Shown: positions 9,969 to 18,974, counted from the stretch's first letter. The stretch: DNA of 64,000 nucleotides from Clostridia bacterium (GCA_017403145.1 JAFQOO010000002.1:188408-252407); one strand, 5' to 3'. Translations and numbers: made by a program. Notes: a model not told the origin generated them from the letters alone.

Positions 9969-12154
9969 TGTACTACGAAGTTATCGTTGATATCTCTAAT
10001 TCGGAAATCGATAAGGTTTTTGATTATCACGCTCCATTTAGTGTCGAAGTGGGGCACCGCGTGTTGGTGCCTTTTGGTAGACGCCAAGTGGAGGGCTTTG
10101 TTATAGGTAAAAAAGAAACTTCTACTTGTAGGCACGATATCAAGGATATAATTTTAAAGCTAGACGAGTATCCGGTTATTTTGCCGGAAATGATAGAACT
10201 AGCAAAATATATGGCGACCAAAAATCTCCGCCTTATAGACTGCTTAAGACTATTTATTCCTGCTAAGTTACGCGGTGGTAGAATCAAAGTTCTCAAAAAG
10301 AACTATCTTTCATTTAATACCGATTTATCATTAGAAGAGGCTTTGAGTCAAGTGTCAAAAGGCGCAAAAGCTCAGCGTTCTATCATTATAAAACTAGAGA
10401 AATTGGGTTTAGTGTTAGAAAGTGAACTAAATGCCGAATACTCGCCCTCTGCTGTAAAAGCTCTTGTAGATAAAGGTATTCTAATTAGACAAGAGTTAGA
10501 AGAAAATCGTGTTCCCGAAAGCCTAAAACGCGACAACAAGGTTGTTACTTTCACCGAAGAACAACAAAAAGCGGTAGACACAATAAACAATGGCTGTGCA
10601 GGAACTTACCTTGTTCATGGTGTTACCGGTAGCGGTAAGACCGAAATCTATATGAACGTTATAGATAACGTACTAAAACAAGGCAAAACCGCAATTATGT
10701 TGGTGCCGGAAATATCACTTACACCTCAAATGCACGGTCTTTTTAGGGCAAGGTTTGGTGATAAGGTTAGCGTGTTACATAGCGGACTTTCCGATGGTGA
10801 AAGATATGATGAATGGAGAAGATTGTTACTTGGTCAAGCACAAGTGGCACTAGGAGCAAGAAGCGCTATATTTGCTCCCCTTAAAAATCTTGGTATAGTA
10901 ATTATCGACGAGGAACACGACAACAGTTACGTATCGGAATCCAACCCAAGATATTTTACACAGGAGGTCGCAGAGTTCCGTACAAAGTATAATGGTGCGA
11001 AACTCATACTAGGAAGCGCGACTCCTGCACTAGAAACATACCACAAGGCAATGAGTGGTAAATATACTCTAATAACACTCAAAAATCGAGTAAATAAAAA
11101 GCAGTTACCCATAATAGAAACCATCGATATGAGGGACGAAATAAGGCTTGGAAATACAGGTGTATTTTCCGCAGGTTTAGTTTCGGCGTTAGAAGAAACT
11201 CTTAAAGATGGTAACCAAGCAATGCTGTTCCTAAATAGGCGCGGATATGCATCTTTTAAGAGATGTAGAAATTGTGGGTTTGTGCCAAAGTGCCCCAATT
11301 GCGACGTGAGTTTAACCTATCACCAAGAAGACGAAACTTTACGTTGTCATTATTGTGGCGCCAAATATAGAACCATCAATAAATGCCCAAAATGCGGATA
11401 TGAGAATCTAAAAGAGGGCAAATTGGGAACCGAAAAGGTGGTTGAAGAAGTTTTAAGATTGTTCCCAACAGCCAAGGTTCTTCGTATGGATAACGATACT
11501 ACCAAAACGAAAGATAGCTACGTTAAAATACTTTCGGATTTTGGCGAAGGTAAAGCGGATATACTTGTAGGCACCCAAATGATAGCTAAAGGACACGACT
11601 TTAAAAACGTAACTTTAGTTGGAATAATCGATGCCGATTTATCCCTTTATTACAGTGATTATAGGTCGGCGGAAAGAACCTTTCAACTTATAACACAAGT
11701 AGCAGGTAGGGCTGGTCGCGAACAAAAGGCGGGAAGAGTTATAATGCAAACCTATTCTCCTCGCCATTACGTATATGGTTTTGCAAAGGAATACAATTAC
11801 GAGGGATTTTATAAAAAGGAGATAAATACTAGGGAACTAACAAAATATCCTCCTTTTACTAAAATCGTAAGGTTATTAGTGCTTGCAGAGAACGTTGACG
11901 ATGCTAGGATAGGAGCGGATAAATTGACTGCAAAGCTAATAACTTTAAAAACAAAGGTACAAGGCATAAGAAATCTTCAAAAGATGTCTGCACCACTTAA
12001 AAGGCTTCGTAACTTTTATAGGTATCAAGTGGTTATCTGGTTGGATATAGAAAGTGAAAATGACCTGATGCCTTTAATATATCAAATAGCTAACGATGGT
12101 AATACTGATAGAGTAACGGTATTTACCGAGATAAATCCACAACAAATGCTCTAG
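9968..12154 (+). CDS. priA: Primosomal protein N' (replication restart helicase PriA)
   Basis: Recognises stalled forks and reloads the replicative helicase. An N-terminal DNA-binding region is followed by the helicase core with Walker A GVTGSGKTEIYM (about residue 218), DEEHD, and a cysteine-rich zinc-binding insert with four CxxC pairs (CRNCGFVPKCPNCD ... RCHYCGAKY ... KCPKCGYE) from about residue 436. Later motifs GTQMIAKGHDFKNV and ITQVAGRAGR complete the helicase. Length 728 is typical. It starts on the last base of the coaBC stop. Confidence 0.96.
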   Translation: MYYEVIVDISNSEIDKVFDYHAPFSVEVGHRVLVPFGRRQVEGFVIGKKETSTCRHDIKDIILKLDEYPVILPEMIELAKYMATKNLRLIDCLRLFIPAKLRGGRIKVLKKNYLSFNTDLSLEEALSQVSKGAKAQRSIIIKLEKLGLVLESELNAEYSPSAVKALVDKGILIRQELEENRVPESLKRDNKVVTFTEEQQKAVDTINNGCAGTYLVHGVTGSGKTEIYMNVIDNVLKQGKTAIMLVPEISLTPQMHGLFRARFGDKVSVLHSGLSDGERYDEWRRLLLGQAQVALGARSAIFAPLKNLGIVIIDEEHDNSYVSESNPRYFTQEVAEFRTKYNGAKLILGSATPALETYHKAMSGKYTLITLKNRVNKKQLPIIETIDMRDEIRLGNTGVFSAGLVSALEETLKDGNQAMLFLNRRGYASFKRCRNCGFVPKCPNCDVSLTYHQEDETLRCHYCGAKYRTINKCPKCGYENLKEGKLGTEKVVEEVLRLFPTAKVLRMDNDTTKTKDSYVKILSDFGEGKADILVGTQMIAKGHDFKNVTLVGIIDADLSLYYSDYRSAERTFQLITQVAGRAGREQKAGRVIMQTYSPRHYVYGFAKEYNYEGFYKKEINTRELTKYPPFTKIVRLLVLAENVDDARIGADKLTAKLITLKTKVQGIRNLQKMSAPLKRLRNFYRYQVVIWLDIESENDLMPLIYQIANDGNTDRVTVFTEINPQQML

Positions 12155-12163
12155 GAGAAAGAA

Positions 12164-12622
12164 ATGGCAATAAGAAATATTTTTCAAGAAGGTGAACCGA
12201 TTTTACGTAAAAGAGCGAGAGAAGTAGAAGTGTTTGATGCTAGACTTCATCAGCTTATTGACGATATGATAGAAACTTTGCACACTTCGGATGGCGTTGG
12301 TCTTGCGGCGCCTCAAGTTGGTATTTGTAAAAGGGTTGTAATAATAGAACCCACCGAGGGTGATATAACCGAGATGGTAAATCCTGTTATAGTTTCAAGT
12401 TCTGGTAGTCAAATAGGGCTAGAAGGATGTCTTTCCGTTAATAGTTCAAAGAATGGTAAAGTAAATCGTCCTTCCAGATTGACGGTAGAATATATGGATA
12501 GATTTGGTAATAAAAAGAGTATGACTGCAACCGATTGGACTGCTCGTGTTATTTGCCACGAAACCGACCACCTAGACGGAATACTATTTATAGATAAAAA
12601 AATCAAAGAGGGTAAACGTTAA
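12164..12622 (+). CDS. def: Peptide deformylase
   Basis: Removes the formyl group from nascent proteins. All three metal-site motifs are present: GVGLAAPQVG, EGCLSV (metal ligand Cys) and HETDH at residues 132-136 (HExxH, two His ligands and catalytic Glu). At 152 residues it is a short, type 1-like form. AGGAG precedes ATG 12164. The stop overlaps the fmt start by one base, coupling the enzyme that removes formyl to the one that adds it, as in most bacteria. Confidence 0.97.
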   Translation: MAIRNIFQEGEPILRKRAREVEVFDARLHQLIDDMIETLHTSDGVGLAAPQVGICKRVVIIEPTEGDITEMVNPVIVSSSGSQIGLEGCLSVNSSKNGKVNRPSRLTVEYMDRFGNKKSMTATDWTARVICHETDHLDGILFIDKKIKEGKR

Positions 12623-13551
12623 TGAATGTAATCTTTTTGGGAACGGGTGATTTTTCGCAAGTCGTACTCAAGGCAATATATGAAAGTCGTCATAATGTAG
12701 TGGCGGTGGTTTCCCAACCGGATAAAGTAAATGGAAGAAACGGTAAGATTACCTATTCACCGGTAAAGAGTTTTGCATTAGAGAAAGGTCTACCTTTGTA
12801 CCAATTCAATTCTATCAGTAAAGAGGGCAAGGAAATACTTGCTTCGCTCAACGCCGATATTATGCTAACCAGCGCATATGGGCAAATATTATCGGATGAA
12901 ATAATTGGCATTTGTCCTCACGGAATAATAAACACACACGCATCACTCTTGCCCAAGTATCGTGGTTCGTCGCCCATTCAAATTGCAATATTAAATGGCG
13001 ATGATGAAATTGGTACAACCATAATGAAGACCGTAAGAGAGGTGGATGCGGGTGATATCATAATACAAAAAAGCATAAAACTTAGTGGTAACGAAAACCA
13101 AGAAGAATGCTTTGATATGCTTGCCGACCTTTCGGCATCTTCTGCGATAGAAGCGCTGGACCTTATTGAAAGCGGTCAAGCAACGTTTATACCTCAAGAC
13201 CACACTAAGGCAACCTTCTGCAAGAAGCTTACGAAAGAAGATGGTAAAATTGATTTTAGTCAATCGGCTCAAGAAATCCATAATAAGGTTAGAGCTTTCT
13301 ATGGATATCCGGGAGCATTCTGTAACACCCAATATGGTAGGTTAAAAGTAATTAAAACCGAACTAACCGTAAGCGAGCATAAAGGTGCGATTGGTGAGGT
13401 TATAGAAAATAAAAAAGAACGCTTTGTAGTTCAATGTGGTAAAGATACAGCTATAGCATTCGTTACCGTACAAGGAGAAGGCGGAAAGGTTATGAGCATT
13501 GGCTCGTATAATCTAGGCAGACCTCTAAAAATAGGGACTATATTGAACTAA
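12622..13551 (+). CDS. fmt: Methionyl-tRNA formyltransferase
   Basis: Formylates initiator Met-tRNA with 10-formyl-tetrahydrofolate. The N-terminal Rossmann-type domain starts VIFLGTGDFSQVVL and carries the SLLPKYRGSSPIQ motif with the catalytic Asn/His/Asp neighbourhood (INTHASLLP ... TIMKTVREVDAGD). The C-terminal OB-like tRNA-binding domain follows from about residue 200. Length 309 is usual. It sits between def and rsmB in the conserved order. Confidence 0.96.
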   Translation: MNVIFLGTGDFSQVVLKAIYESRHNVVAVVSQPDKVNGRNGKITYSPVKSFALEKGLPLYQFNSISKEGKEILASLNADIMLTSAYGQILSDEIIGICPHGIINTHASLLPKYRGSSPIQIAILNGDDEIGTTIMKTVREVDAGDIIIQKSIKLSGNENQEECFDMLADLSASSAIEALDLIESGQATFIPQDHTKATFCKKLTKEDGKIDFSQSAQEIHNKVRAFYGYPGAFCNTQYGRLKVIKTELTVSEHKGAIGEVIENKKERFVVQCGKDTAIAFVTVQGEGGKVMSIGSYNLGRPLKIGTILN

Positions 13552-13552
13552 T

Positions 13553-14779
13553 ATGGACAAAGTTTTACTTAGGCAAAGTTATGAATACCTTTCGAAAATC
13601 ATACGCGAGGGCGCATACGTTAACGTCGTCATTGGAGGGATAAAAGATACTCCTGACCGACCCGTTATCACCAAACTCGTATATGGTGTAATAGAAAAGT
13701 ATTACGAGCTTAATCAAACTGTTTCTGTTCTATGCTCAAAGGTGCCAAAGCCTGCGATAAAAATCATCTTGATGCAAGCAATATATGCAATTAGGTATCT
13801 TGAGATACCAAATTACGCTATTGTTAATGCTAGCGTAGACCTTGTACAAGATATTGGTAAAAAAGAATTGAAGGGATTTGTTAACGCAGTTTTAAAGAAA
13901 GCTACTAGGAACGAATACGTTCTTCCTAGTGATGAGAAGAGCGTTCTTGAAGCTAAATACAATTTACCCTATGATTTAATAAAAGCGGTTAGAGAAGATT
14001 TGGGTGATAAAGCGGAAAGTGTTTTGATGCCTCCAAGAGATGCGTACGAACATATTAGAATATCAAATAAAGCTAATACTGCCGACGTTCTTGCTCAAAT
14101 CAAAGAGTATAAGCAAAGTGAAATTGGTGGCTATTTCGTAAAGAATAATGAAGCAGTCAAAAAATTATTCGATAAAGGACTGGTTACCTTCCAATCACCA
14201 TCTTCTATGTTCGCAGTACTTGCGCTAGGGGACGTTGAAGGTAAAACAATACTCGAAACTTGTTCTGCACCGGGTGGAAAGGCAGTTTTTTCTGCCGAAC
14301 GAGGCGCTATAGTTACCGCTTGCGACATTCATCCTATGCGCGTTAAGCTTATCGAGAAATATGCTACAAGGATGGGTGTAAAGTTAAAAGCACTTGTTAA
14401 CGATGGTAAGAATAATCGTGCCGAATGGCAAAACAAATTCGACATAGTTACCGTCGATGCCCCTTGTAGTGGCCTAGGTGTAATTGCAAAAAGACCGGAT
14501 ATTGCGCTGGAATATGATAGCAAAAAGTATCAAGATTTAGTCAAAGAGCAAAGGGCAATTTTGAGACAAAGTGCAAAATACGTTAAACGTGGTGGTATAC
14601 TTTTGTATTCTACTTGCACCGTTTTGAAAGCTGAAAACGAAAGTACAATAAGGGATTTTCTCGTAAAAAACAGCGACTTTGAAATTATGCCATTTGATGG
14701 AGCTGAAAGCGGAGAAATAACCCTATATCCAAGTGAAAACTATGACGGATTCTACGTCGCAAAATTAAGGAAGAAATAA
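13553..14779 (+). CDS. rsmB: 16S rRNA m5C967 methyltransferase RsmB
   Basis: A SAM-dependent RNA cytosine-5 methyltransferase. The first ~130 residues are the helical NusB-like RNA-binding domain; the catalytic domain has the SAM loop ETCSAPGGKAVF (usually DxCAAPGGKT), then VDAPCSGLGVIAKRPD with motif IV Pro-Cys, and YSTCTVLKAENE with the nucleophilic Cys. Length 408 is a little short of the 430-450 common in relatives. It starts 1 base after fmt and its stop overlaps rlmN by one base. Confidence 0.94.
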   Translation: MDKVLLRQSYEYLSKIIREGAYVNVVIGGIKDTPDRPVITKLVYGVIEKYYELNQTVSVLCSKVPKPAIKIILMQAIYAIRYLEIPNYAIVNASVDLVQDIGKKELKGFVNAVLKKATRNEYVLPSDEKSVLEAKYNLPYDLIKAVREDLGDKAESVLMPPRDAYEHIRISNKANTADVLAQIKEYKQSEIGGYFVKNNEAVKKLFDKGLVTFQSPSSMFAVLALGDVEGKTILETCSAPGGKAVFSAERGAIVTACDIHPMRVKLIEKYATRMGVKLKALVNDGKNNRAEWQNKFDIVTVDAPCSGLGVIAKRPDIALEYDSKKYQDLVKEQRAILRQSAKYVKRGGILLYSTCTVLKAENESTIRDFLVKNSDFEIMPFDGAESGEITLYPSENYDGFYVAKLRKK

Positions 14780-15846
14780 TGAAGTGCTTGCAAGATTTAA
14801 CGTTTGAAGAAATCGAGGAGTTGGTTGTAAGTTTAGGGCAACCTAAATTTAGGGCGGGACAACTATATGATTTACAAATGCGTCATAAGGAGTATGATGA
14901 GGCTACGAATTTGCCCAAAACTCTTATAGATGGTATAAAAGCGGATTATTTTGCCACTTCTTTAAAGATTATAGAACGACTTGTAGGAAAGGATGGCACG
15001 GAAAAATATCTATATGCACTTAACGATGGTAACGTTATCGAGGGCGTATTTATGCCACATAGATATGGCAATACTCTTTGTGTAAGTACCCAAGTTGGTT
15101 GTCGTATGGGTTGTGCATTTTGTGCAAGTGGATTGGGTGGCTTAATAAGAAATTTGACAGCCGGCGAAATTATTGGTCAAGTGCTTTGTGTAAACAAATT
15201 ACACGGAGGAACTCCTAAAGATAGGGCAATTACCAACGTTGTGTTAATGGGGAGCGGTGAGCCTCTGGATAACTATGATGAAGTAACCAAATTTTTGCGT
15301 CTTTTGAGTGCTGAAAAGGGGATAAATATAAGTTTAAGGAACGTTTCTCTTTCCACCTCTGGTTTAGTACCTAAAATCAAAGAATTAGCAAATAGCAATC
15401 TTCCCGTAGTATTGACTATATCGTTACACGCAGCTACTGATGAAAAGCGTTCTGCACTTATGCCCGTAAATAAGGCCTATCCAATTAAAGAATTGATTGA
15501 CTCAGCGAAGTATTATTTTGATAAGACTCGTCGTAGAGTAATATTCGAATATGCTTTGGTTGAAGGAAAAAATAGTGATAAAAAGAGTGCCGACGAGCTT
15601 GCAAGATTGCTTAAAGGTTTTCCTTGCCACGTCAACCTTATAAACCTAAATTACGTCAAAGAGAAAGGTTTGCGCGGTATAAAAGGCAACTATATAAAGG
15701 AATTTATAGACAATCTTAACAAACAGGGAATTTCTGCAACGTTAAGACATAGTATGGGAAACGATATCGATGGCGCTTGTGGTCAATTACGTGTGAAATA
15801 TTTAGCTGAGCACGATAACGTAAATAGAGGTGCAGATGAAGATTAA
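14779..15846 (+). CDS. rlmN: Dual-specificity rRNA/tRNA adenine-C2 methyltransferase RlmN
   Basis: A radical-SAM enzyme that methylates A2503 of 23S rRNA and A37 of some tRNAs. The [4Fe-4S] motif CRMGCAFCASG (CxxxCxxC) is followed by GLIRNLTAGEI and MGSGEPLDNYD, and the C-terminal tail holds the second catalytic Cys in the DGACGQL segment. Length 355 is normal. In many Bacillota prpC and prkC (phosphatase and Ser/Thr kinase) follow; here rsgA follows directly, its start lying inside the last codons of rlmN. Confidence 0.97.
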   Translation: MKCLQDLTFEEIEELVVSLGQPKFRAGQLYDLQMRHKEYDEATNLPKTLIDGIKADYFATSLKIIERLVGKDGTEKYLYALNDGNVIEGVFMPHRYGNTLCVSTQVGCRMGCAFCASGLGGLIRNLTAGEIIGQVLCVNKLHGGTPKDRAITNVVLMGSGEPLDNYDEVTKFLRLLSAEKGINISLRNVSLSTSGLVPKIKELANSNLPVVLTISLHAATDEKRSALMPVNKAYPIKELIDSAKYYFDKTRRRVIFEYALVEGKNSDKKSADELARLLKGFPCHVNLINLNYVKEKGLRGIKGNYIKEFIDNLNKQGISATLRHSMGNDIDGACGQLRVKYLAEHDNVNRGADED

Positions 15847-16714
15847 ATCACTAGACGGAAAGGTCGTTAAAATAGTATCTAATCGTTATACGGTTAGAGG
15901 CGACGATGGTAAAGAATATAAGGCTTTTGCACGCGGAAAGCTACGCTTGCAAGGCGATATTTACGTTGGTGATAACGTCAAGGTTGTGTTTGAAAGGGGC
16001 GACGCCATAATCGACGTAGTAAAACCACGTCAAAATCAACTTGTAAGACCTTACGTTGCCAACGTGGATAGTGCTTTAATAGTGGTCGCAAAAGAGCCCG
16101 AGCCGGATATGTTGCTAATTGATAAGATAATTATCAATTGCCATTTAGAGGGTATAAAGCCCGTATTACTATATAATAAGGCAGATTTAGCGACGGAAGA
16201 GGAAATCAACGCATTATTTGCACCTTATAAAGATTATCTTGATTGTGTAGTTCTTTCCGCTCTAGAAAAGAAAGGGCTAGAGAAATTAAAACCTTATATA
16301 GAAGGTAAAGTAGTATGTTTTGCAGGTCAAAGCGCGGTAGGTAAAACCAGTCTATTGAACGCAATACTCGATTTGAATTTAAAGACGGATGGTCTTTCGG
16401 CAAAAATAAAGCGTGGGAAAAATACAACAAGACACGTGGAAATATACCAAGCTTTAGGTGGAGATATTATGGATACTTGTGGCTTTAGTATGTTAAGCAT
16501 AGTATCTATAAATCCCGAAGAATTGATATATTATTACGAAGATTTTATACCATATCAAGATAAATGCAGGTTTAAGAGCTGTACACATACCGAAGAACCC
16601 GATTGTGCTATTAAGCAAGCGGTTGAGAACGGAGAGTTGTCAAAAGAAAGATACGAAAGGTATCTTGCAATATACGAAGAAATAAAAGAACATAAAAGGA
16701 GACTTTATGACTAA
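15836..16714 (+). CDS. rsgA: Ribosome small-subunit-dependent GTPase RsgA
   Basis: A circularly permuted GTPase that checks late 30S assembly. Order is OB-fold N terminus, G4 YNKADL, G5, then G1 GQSAVGKTSLLNA, G3 and a C-terminal zinc domain CRFKSCTHTEEPDC (C-x4-C-x-H-x5-C). The G3 motif reads DTCGF instead of the near-universal DTPGF. GTG 15830 is in frame, but ATG 15836 behind AGAGG (15826-15830, 5-base spacing) fits better and gives 292 residues. It overlaps rlmN by 11 bases and rpe by 8. Confidence 0.94.
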   Translation: MKIKSLDGKVVKIVSNRYTVRGDDGKEYKAFARGKLRLQGDIYVGDNVKVVFERGDAIIDVVKPRQNQLVRPYVANVDSALIVVAKEPEPDMLLIDKIIINCHLEGIKPVLLYNKADLATEEEINALFAPYKDYLDCVVLSALEKKGLEKLKPYIEGKVVCFAGQSAVGKTSLLNAILDLNLKTDGLSAKIKRGKNTTRHVEIYQALGGDIMDTCGFSMLSIVSINPEELIYYYEDFIPYQDKCRFKSCTHTEEPDCAIKQAVENGELSKERYERYLAIYEEIKEHKRRLYD

Positions 16715-17357
16715 ATTAGTATCACCCTCAATCTTAGCAGGCGATTTTGTAAATATGGAGCGCAGTGTGCGTTCACTTAAGGAATGGGGCGCAGACTTGG
16801 TTCACTGCGACGTTATGGATGGTGTTTACGTAAAGAACCTAACCTTTGGTATGCCTATGATTAAAGCAATCAAAGGTATAAGTGAATTACCTCTAGACGT
16901 ACATTTGATGATAATAAAGCCGGAGCGTTACGTTGAAGAGTTTTGCAAATGCGGAGCTTCCTACGTTACTTTCCATCCCGAAGTTAGCGAAGACCCTTTA
17001 GGTGCTCTAAAGACCATTAAGGCAAACGGAGTTAAAGCGGGAATAGTTCTAAATCCCAACGTACCTTTTGAAGATTGGGCACATTTGCTTCCCGAGTGCG
17101 ACGTACTACTAGTTATGAGTGTATATGCAGGACTTGGCGGTCAAAAGTTTATACCCGAAACTTTGGATACTGTAAGGAAAGCTAAAGCATATATTGCAGA
17201 AAATAATCTTTCTACACTTATCGAAATTGATGGTGGAGTAGGGGAAAAGAATGCCGAAGAAGTAAGAAATGCCGGTGTAGATATTTTAGTTGCAGGCTCT
17301 GCTGTGTATAAATCAGACGACCCGGCGCGTACCATAAGAATAATTAGGGGAGAGTAA
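16707..17357 (+). CDS. rpe: Ribulose-phosphate 3-epimerase
   Basis: A TIM-barrel enzyme interconverting ribulose-5-P and xylulose-5-P. It begins VSPSILAGDF, has metal ligands in the HCDVMDG and DVHLMI segments, and ends with DGGVGEKNAEEV and VAGSAVYK for phosphate binding. The loop usually written NPGFGGQ reads YAGLGGQ here, an uncommon version of a flexible active-site loop. Length 216 is normal. GGAG lies in the end of rsgA, which overlaps the start by 8 bases. Confidence 0.95.
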   Translation: MTKLVSPSILAGDFVNMERSVRSLKEWGADLVHCDVMDGVYVKNLTFGMPMIKAIKGISELPLDVHLMIIKPERYVEEFCKCGASYVTFHPEVSEDPLGALKTIKANGVKAGIVLNPNVPFEDWAHLLPECDVLLVMSVYAGLGGQKFIPETLDTVRKAKAYIAENNLSTLIEIDGGVGEKNAEEVRNAGVDILVAGSAVYKSDDPARTIRIIRGE

Positions 17358-17400
17358 CCAAAAGATATATCAACGCATATATTAAAGCAAGCGGAGATAT

Positions 17401-17481
17401 ATGAAACAAATAATAGTAATAAACTGTCCCAAATTCCTAAAAACGATATTGCACAAAATACTAAAACTATTCAAAGAATAA
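17401..17481 (+). CDS. spoVM: Stage V sporulation protein SpoVM, 26 residues
   Basis: A 26-codon gene starting ATG 17401 behind GCGGAG (17391-17396). The product begins MKQIIVINCPKFLK and continues as a basic amphipathic helix ending KLFKE. Bacillus subtilis SpoVM is also 26 residues, begins MK, carries the same PKFL motif at nearly the same place and lies between rpe/thiN and rpmB. SpoVM recognises the curved forespore membrane and anchors SpoIVA to start spore-coat assembly; spoIVA is also in this window. The match rests on length, motif and gene order together, since the peptide is short. No thiN gene separates it from rpe. The following terminator overlaps its stop codon. Confidence 0.8.
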   Translation: MKQIIVINCPKFLKTILHKILKLFKE

Positions 17482-17506
17482 GGCGCTCGTTGAGCGCCTT
17501 ATTTAT
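17480..17506 (+). terminator. Terminator after spoVM
   Basis: AAGGCGCTC (17480-17488) pairs perfectly with GAGCGCCTT (17492-17500) around a 3-base loop, followed by ATTTATTATTT. It overlaps the last two bases of spoVM and closes the long upstream operon. Confidence 0.85.
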
Positions 17507-17509
17507 TAT

Positions 17510-17538
17510 TTGAATATAATTAAAATATATGTTATAAT
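17510..17538 (+). promoter_or_regulatory. Promoter for the MATE gene
   Basis: TTGAAT (17510-17515), a 17-base spacer and TATAAT (17533-17538). It lies within the in-frame extension upstream of ATG 17555, which argues that translation starts at the ATG. Confidence 0.7.
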
Positions 17539-17554
17539 CAAGCAAGGTGATATT

Positions 17555-18871
17555 ATGTTTACTAAAGTAAAAAATTCGTTGTTAAAAATCAATTATAAAT
17601 TGTTTTTGTCATTGCTTGTTCTTGGATTTGTTCCAACGATTTATACGACGATAAGAATATTCTTTTTGGGGCAATTGCCAGGAGAGTATGCTTTTTCAAT
17701 AGCAGGACAATTGTCTTGGGTAAATCTTTTATATGAAATATTGAATGAAGCAATAGTGTTACCCTTATTTTTCTTTATTGGTCAAGTTTTAGATGACAAA
17801 AATAAATTTGAAAACCGTTTACGTACAGGCTTGATAGTTTCGGTTGGAGCATATCTTTTATTATCATTAGTAATGGTTGCTTTTACAAAACCTTTGCTAT
17901 ATTTAATGGCAACAGATGTTTCTATTATCGAACAATCTACAGCTTATATAAGACTTGAAAGTATAGCAAATGTTTTTTCATTAGTAGTTAATTTTATGAT
18001 GGTTTGCCTTGTAACACTTGGTAAAGAAAAATATATTTATATAATAACGTTAATTCGATTAGTATTATGTATAATACTGGATACTTTTATGGTATCAACT
18101 TTGCCAATATCTTTAAATCTAGGTGTAAATGGTATAGCAATATCCAATATAGTGGTTAGTATTATACTTAGTATTTCACTAGTTGTTGTGTTAAAAAGAG
18201 AGGGAATAGAACTTTTCAAAAAAGGGGAATTATCTTTTATATGGATGAAAGATTTTATTAAAATCGGTGGTATTTCAGGACTTGAATCTTTTGTTAGAAA
18301 TATTGCCTATATGTTGATGATATCCCGTATGGTAAATATGGTTGGTGAACAAGGTACATATTGGGTTGCTAATAATTTTATTTGGGGGTGGCTATTATTA
18401 CCAGTTTTACAGCTTGGTGAATTAATTAAAAGAGAAATTGCAACGGATGAAAATGCTATAAAAAATAATACTATAGGTTATTTTATGATTACAGTTTTTA
18501 TATGCATTTTATGGTGCGTAACAATACCTTGTTGGAAACCTTTTATGGAGCACGTATTAAATTTTAGCGACATAAATAAACTTTTTGAATTGGTTATTGT
18601 TTTAGTCGGTTTTTATGTGTTATATGCTTTTCAAAACATATTTGATTCTACGTTTTACGGGCTTGGAAAAACAAATTATATGCTATTTGAATCAGTTGTA
18701 ACAAATTTGATTTATTATGGTGGAGCATTTATTTTATATATTTGTGGGGTATGGAAACCCTCTCTTATAGGCATAGCTTTATTATTTGGTGTTGGTAATG
18801 CTTTTGATAGCATAGTTTCTTTTATCGCATATTTATTTTTATTAAAAAAGAAAAGAGTTTTTATAAAATAA
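17555..18871 (+). CDS. MATE-family multidrug/Na+ (H+) antiporter
   Basis: An integral membrane protein of 439 residues with about 12 hydrophobic helices in two similar halves, as in MATE exporters that expel cationic drugs or metabolites against Na+ or H+. Family-like features are the first helix with FLGQLPGEYAFSIAGQ, the LGVNGIAISNIV segment closing the first half, and the matching LIGIALLFGVGNA near the end. AAGGTGAT lies just before ATG 17555; a promoter occupies the in-frame region above it. The gene stands alone between two terminators. Its codon context differs from its neighbours: Asp-Val, Asn-Val and Tyr-Val use GAT-GT, AAT-GT and TAT-GT, rare elsewhere, suggesting recent acquisition. 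Substrate unknown. Confidence 0.88.
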   Translation: MFTKVKNSLLKINYKLFLSLLVLGFVPTIYTTIRIFFLGQLPGEYAFSIAGQLSWVNLLYEILNEAIVLPLFFFIGQVLDDKNKFENRLRTGLIVSVGAYLLLSLVMVAFTKPLLYLMATDVSIIEQSTAYIRLESIANVFSLVVNFMMVCLVTLGKEKYIYIITLIRLVLCIILDTFMVSTLPISLNLGVNGIAISNIVVSIILSISLVVVLKREGIELFKKGELSFIWMKDFIKIGGISGLESFVRNIAYMLMISRMVNMVGEQGTYWVANNFIWGWLLLPVLQLGELIKREIATDENAIKNNTIGYFMITVFICILWCVTIPCWKPFMEHVLNFSDINKLFELVIVLVGFYVLYAFQNIFDSTFYGLGKTNYMLFESVVTNLIYYGGAFILYICGVWKPSLIGIALLFGVGNAFDSIVSFIAYLFLLKKKRVFIK

Positions 18872-18914
18872 AAAATGTTTGGTAATACAAAAAAATATGT
18901 ATGAAACTACCACA

Positions 18915-18940
18915 AAAAGCACTTGTTTCCAAGTGCTTTT
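18915..18940. terminator. Bidirectional terminator between MATE and rpmB
   Basis: AAAAGCACTTG (18915-18925) and CAAGTGCTTTT (18930-18940) form an 11-bp stem with a 4-base loop. A runs on the left and T on the right let it stop the + strand MATE transcript and the - strand rpmB transcript. Confidence 0.85.
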
Positions 18941-18974
18941 CTTAAAACCTGTTTAGATAGTTAAAAATTACTTA

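Noticed and set aside
17376..17383. CATATATT upstream of spoVM as a sigma-E -10 box
   Set aside because: No acceptable -35 at 14-15 bases; such octamers are common in AT-rich DNA.
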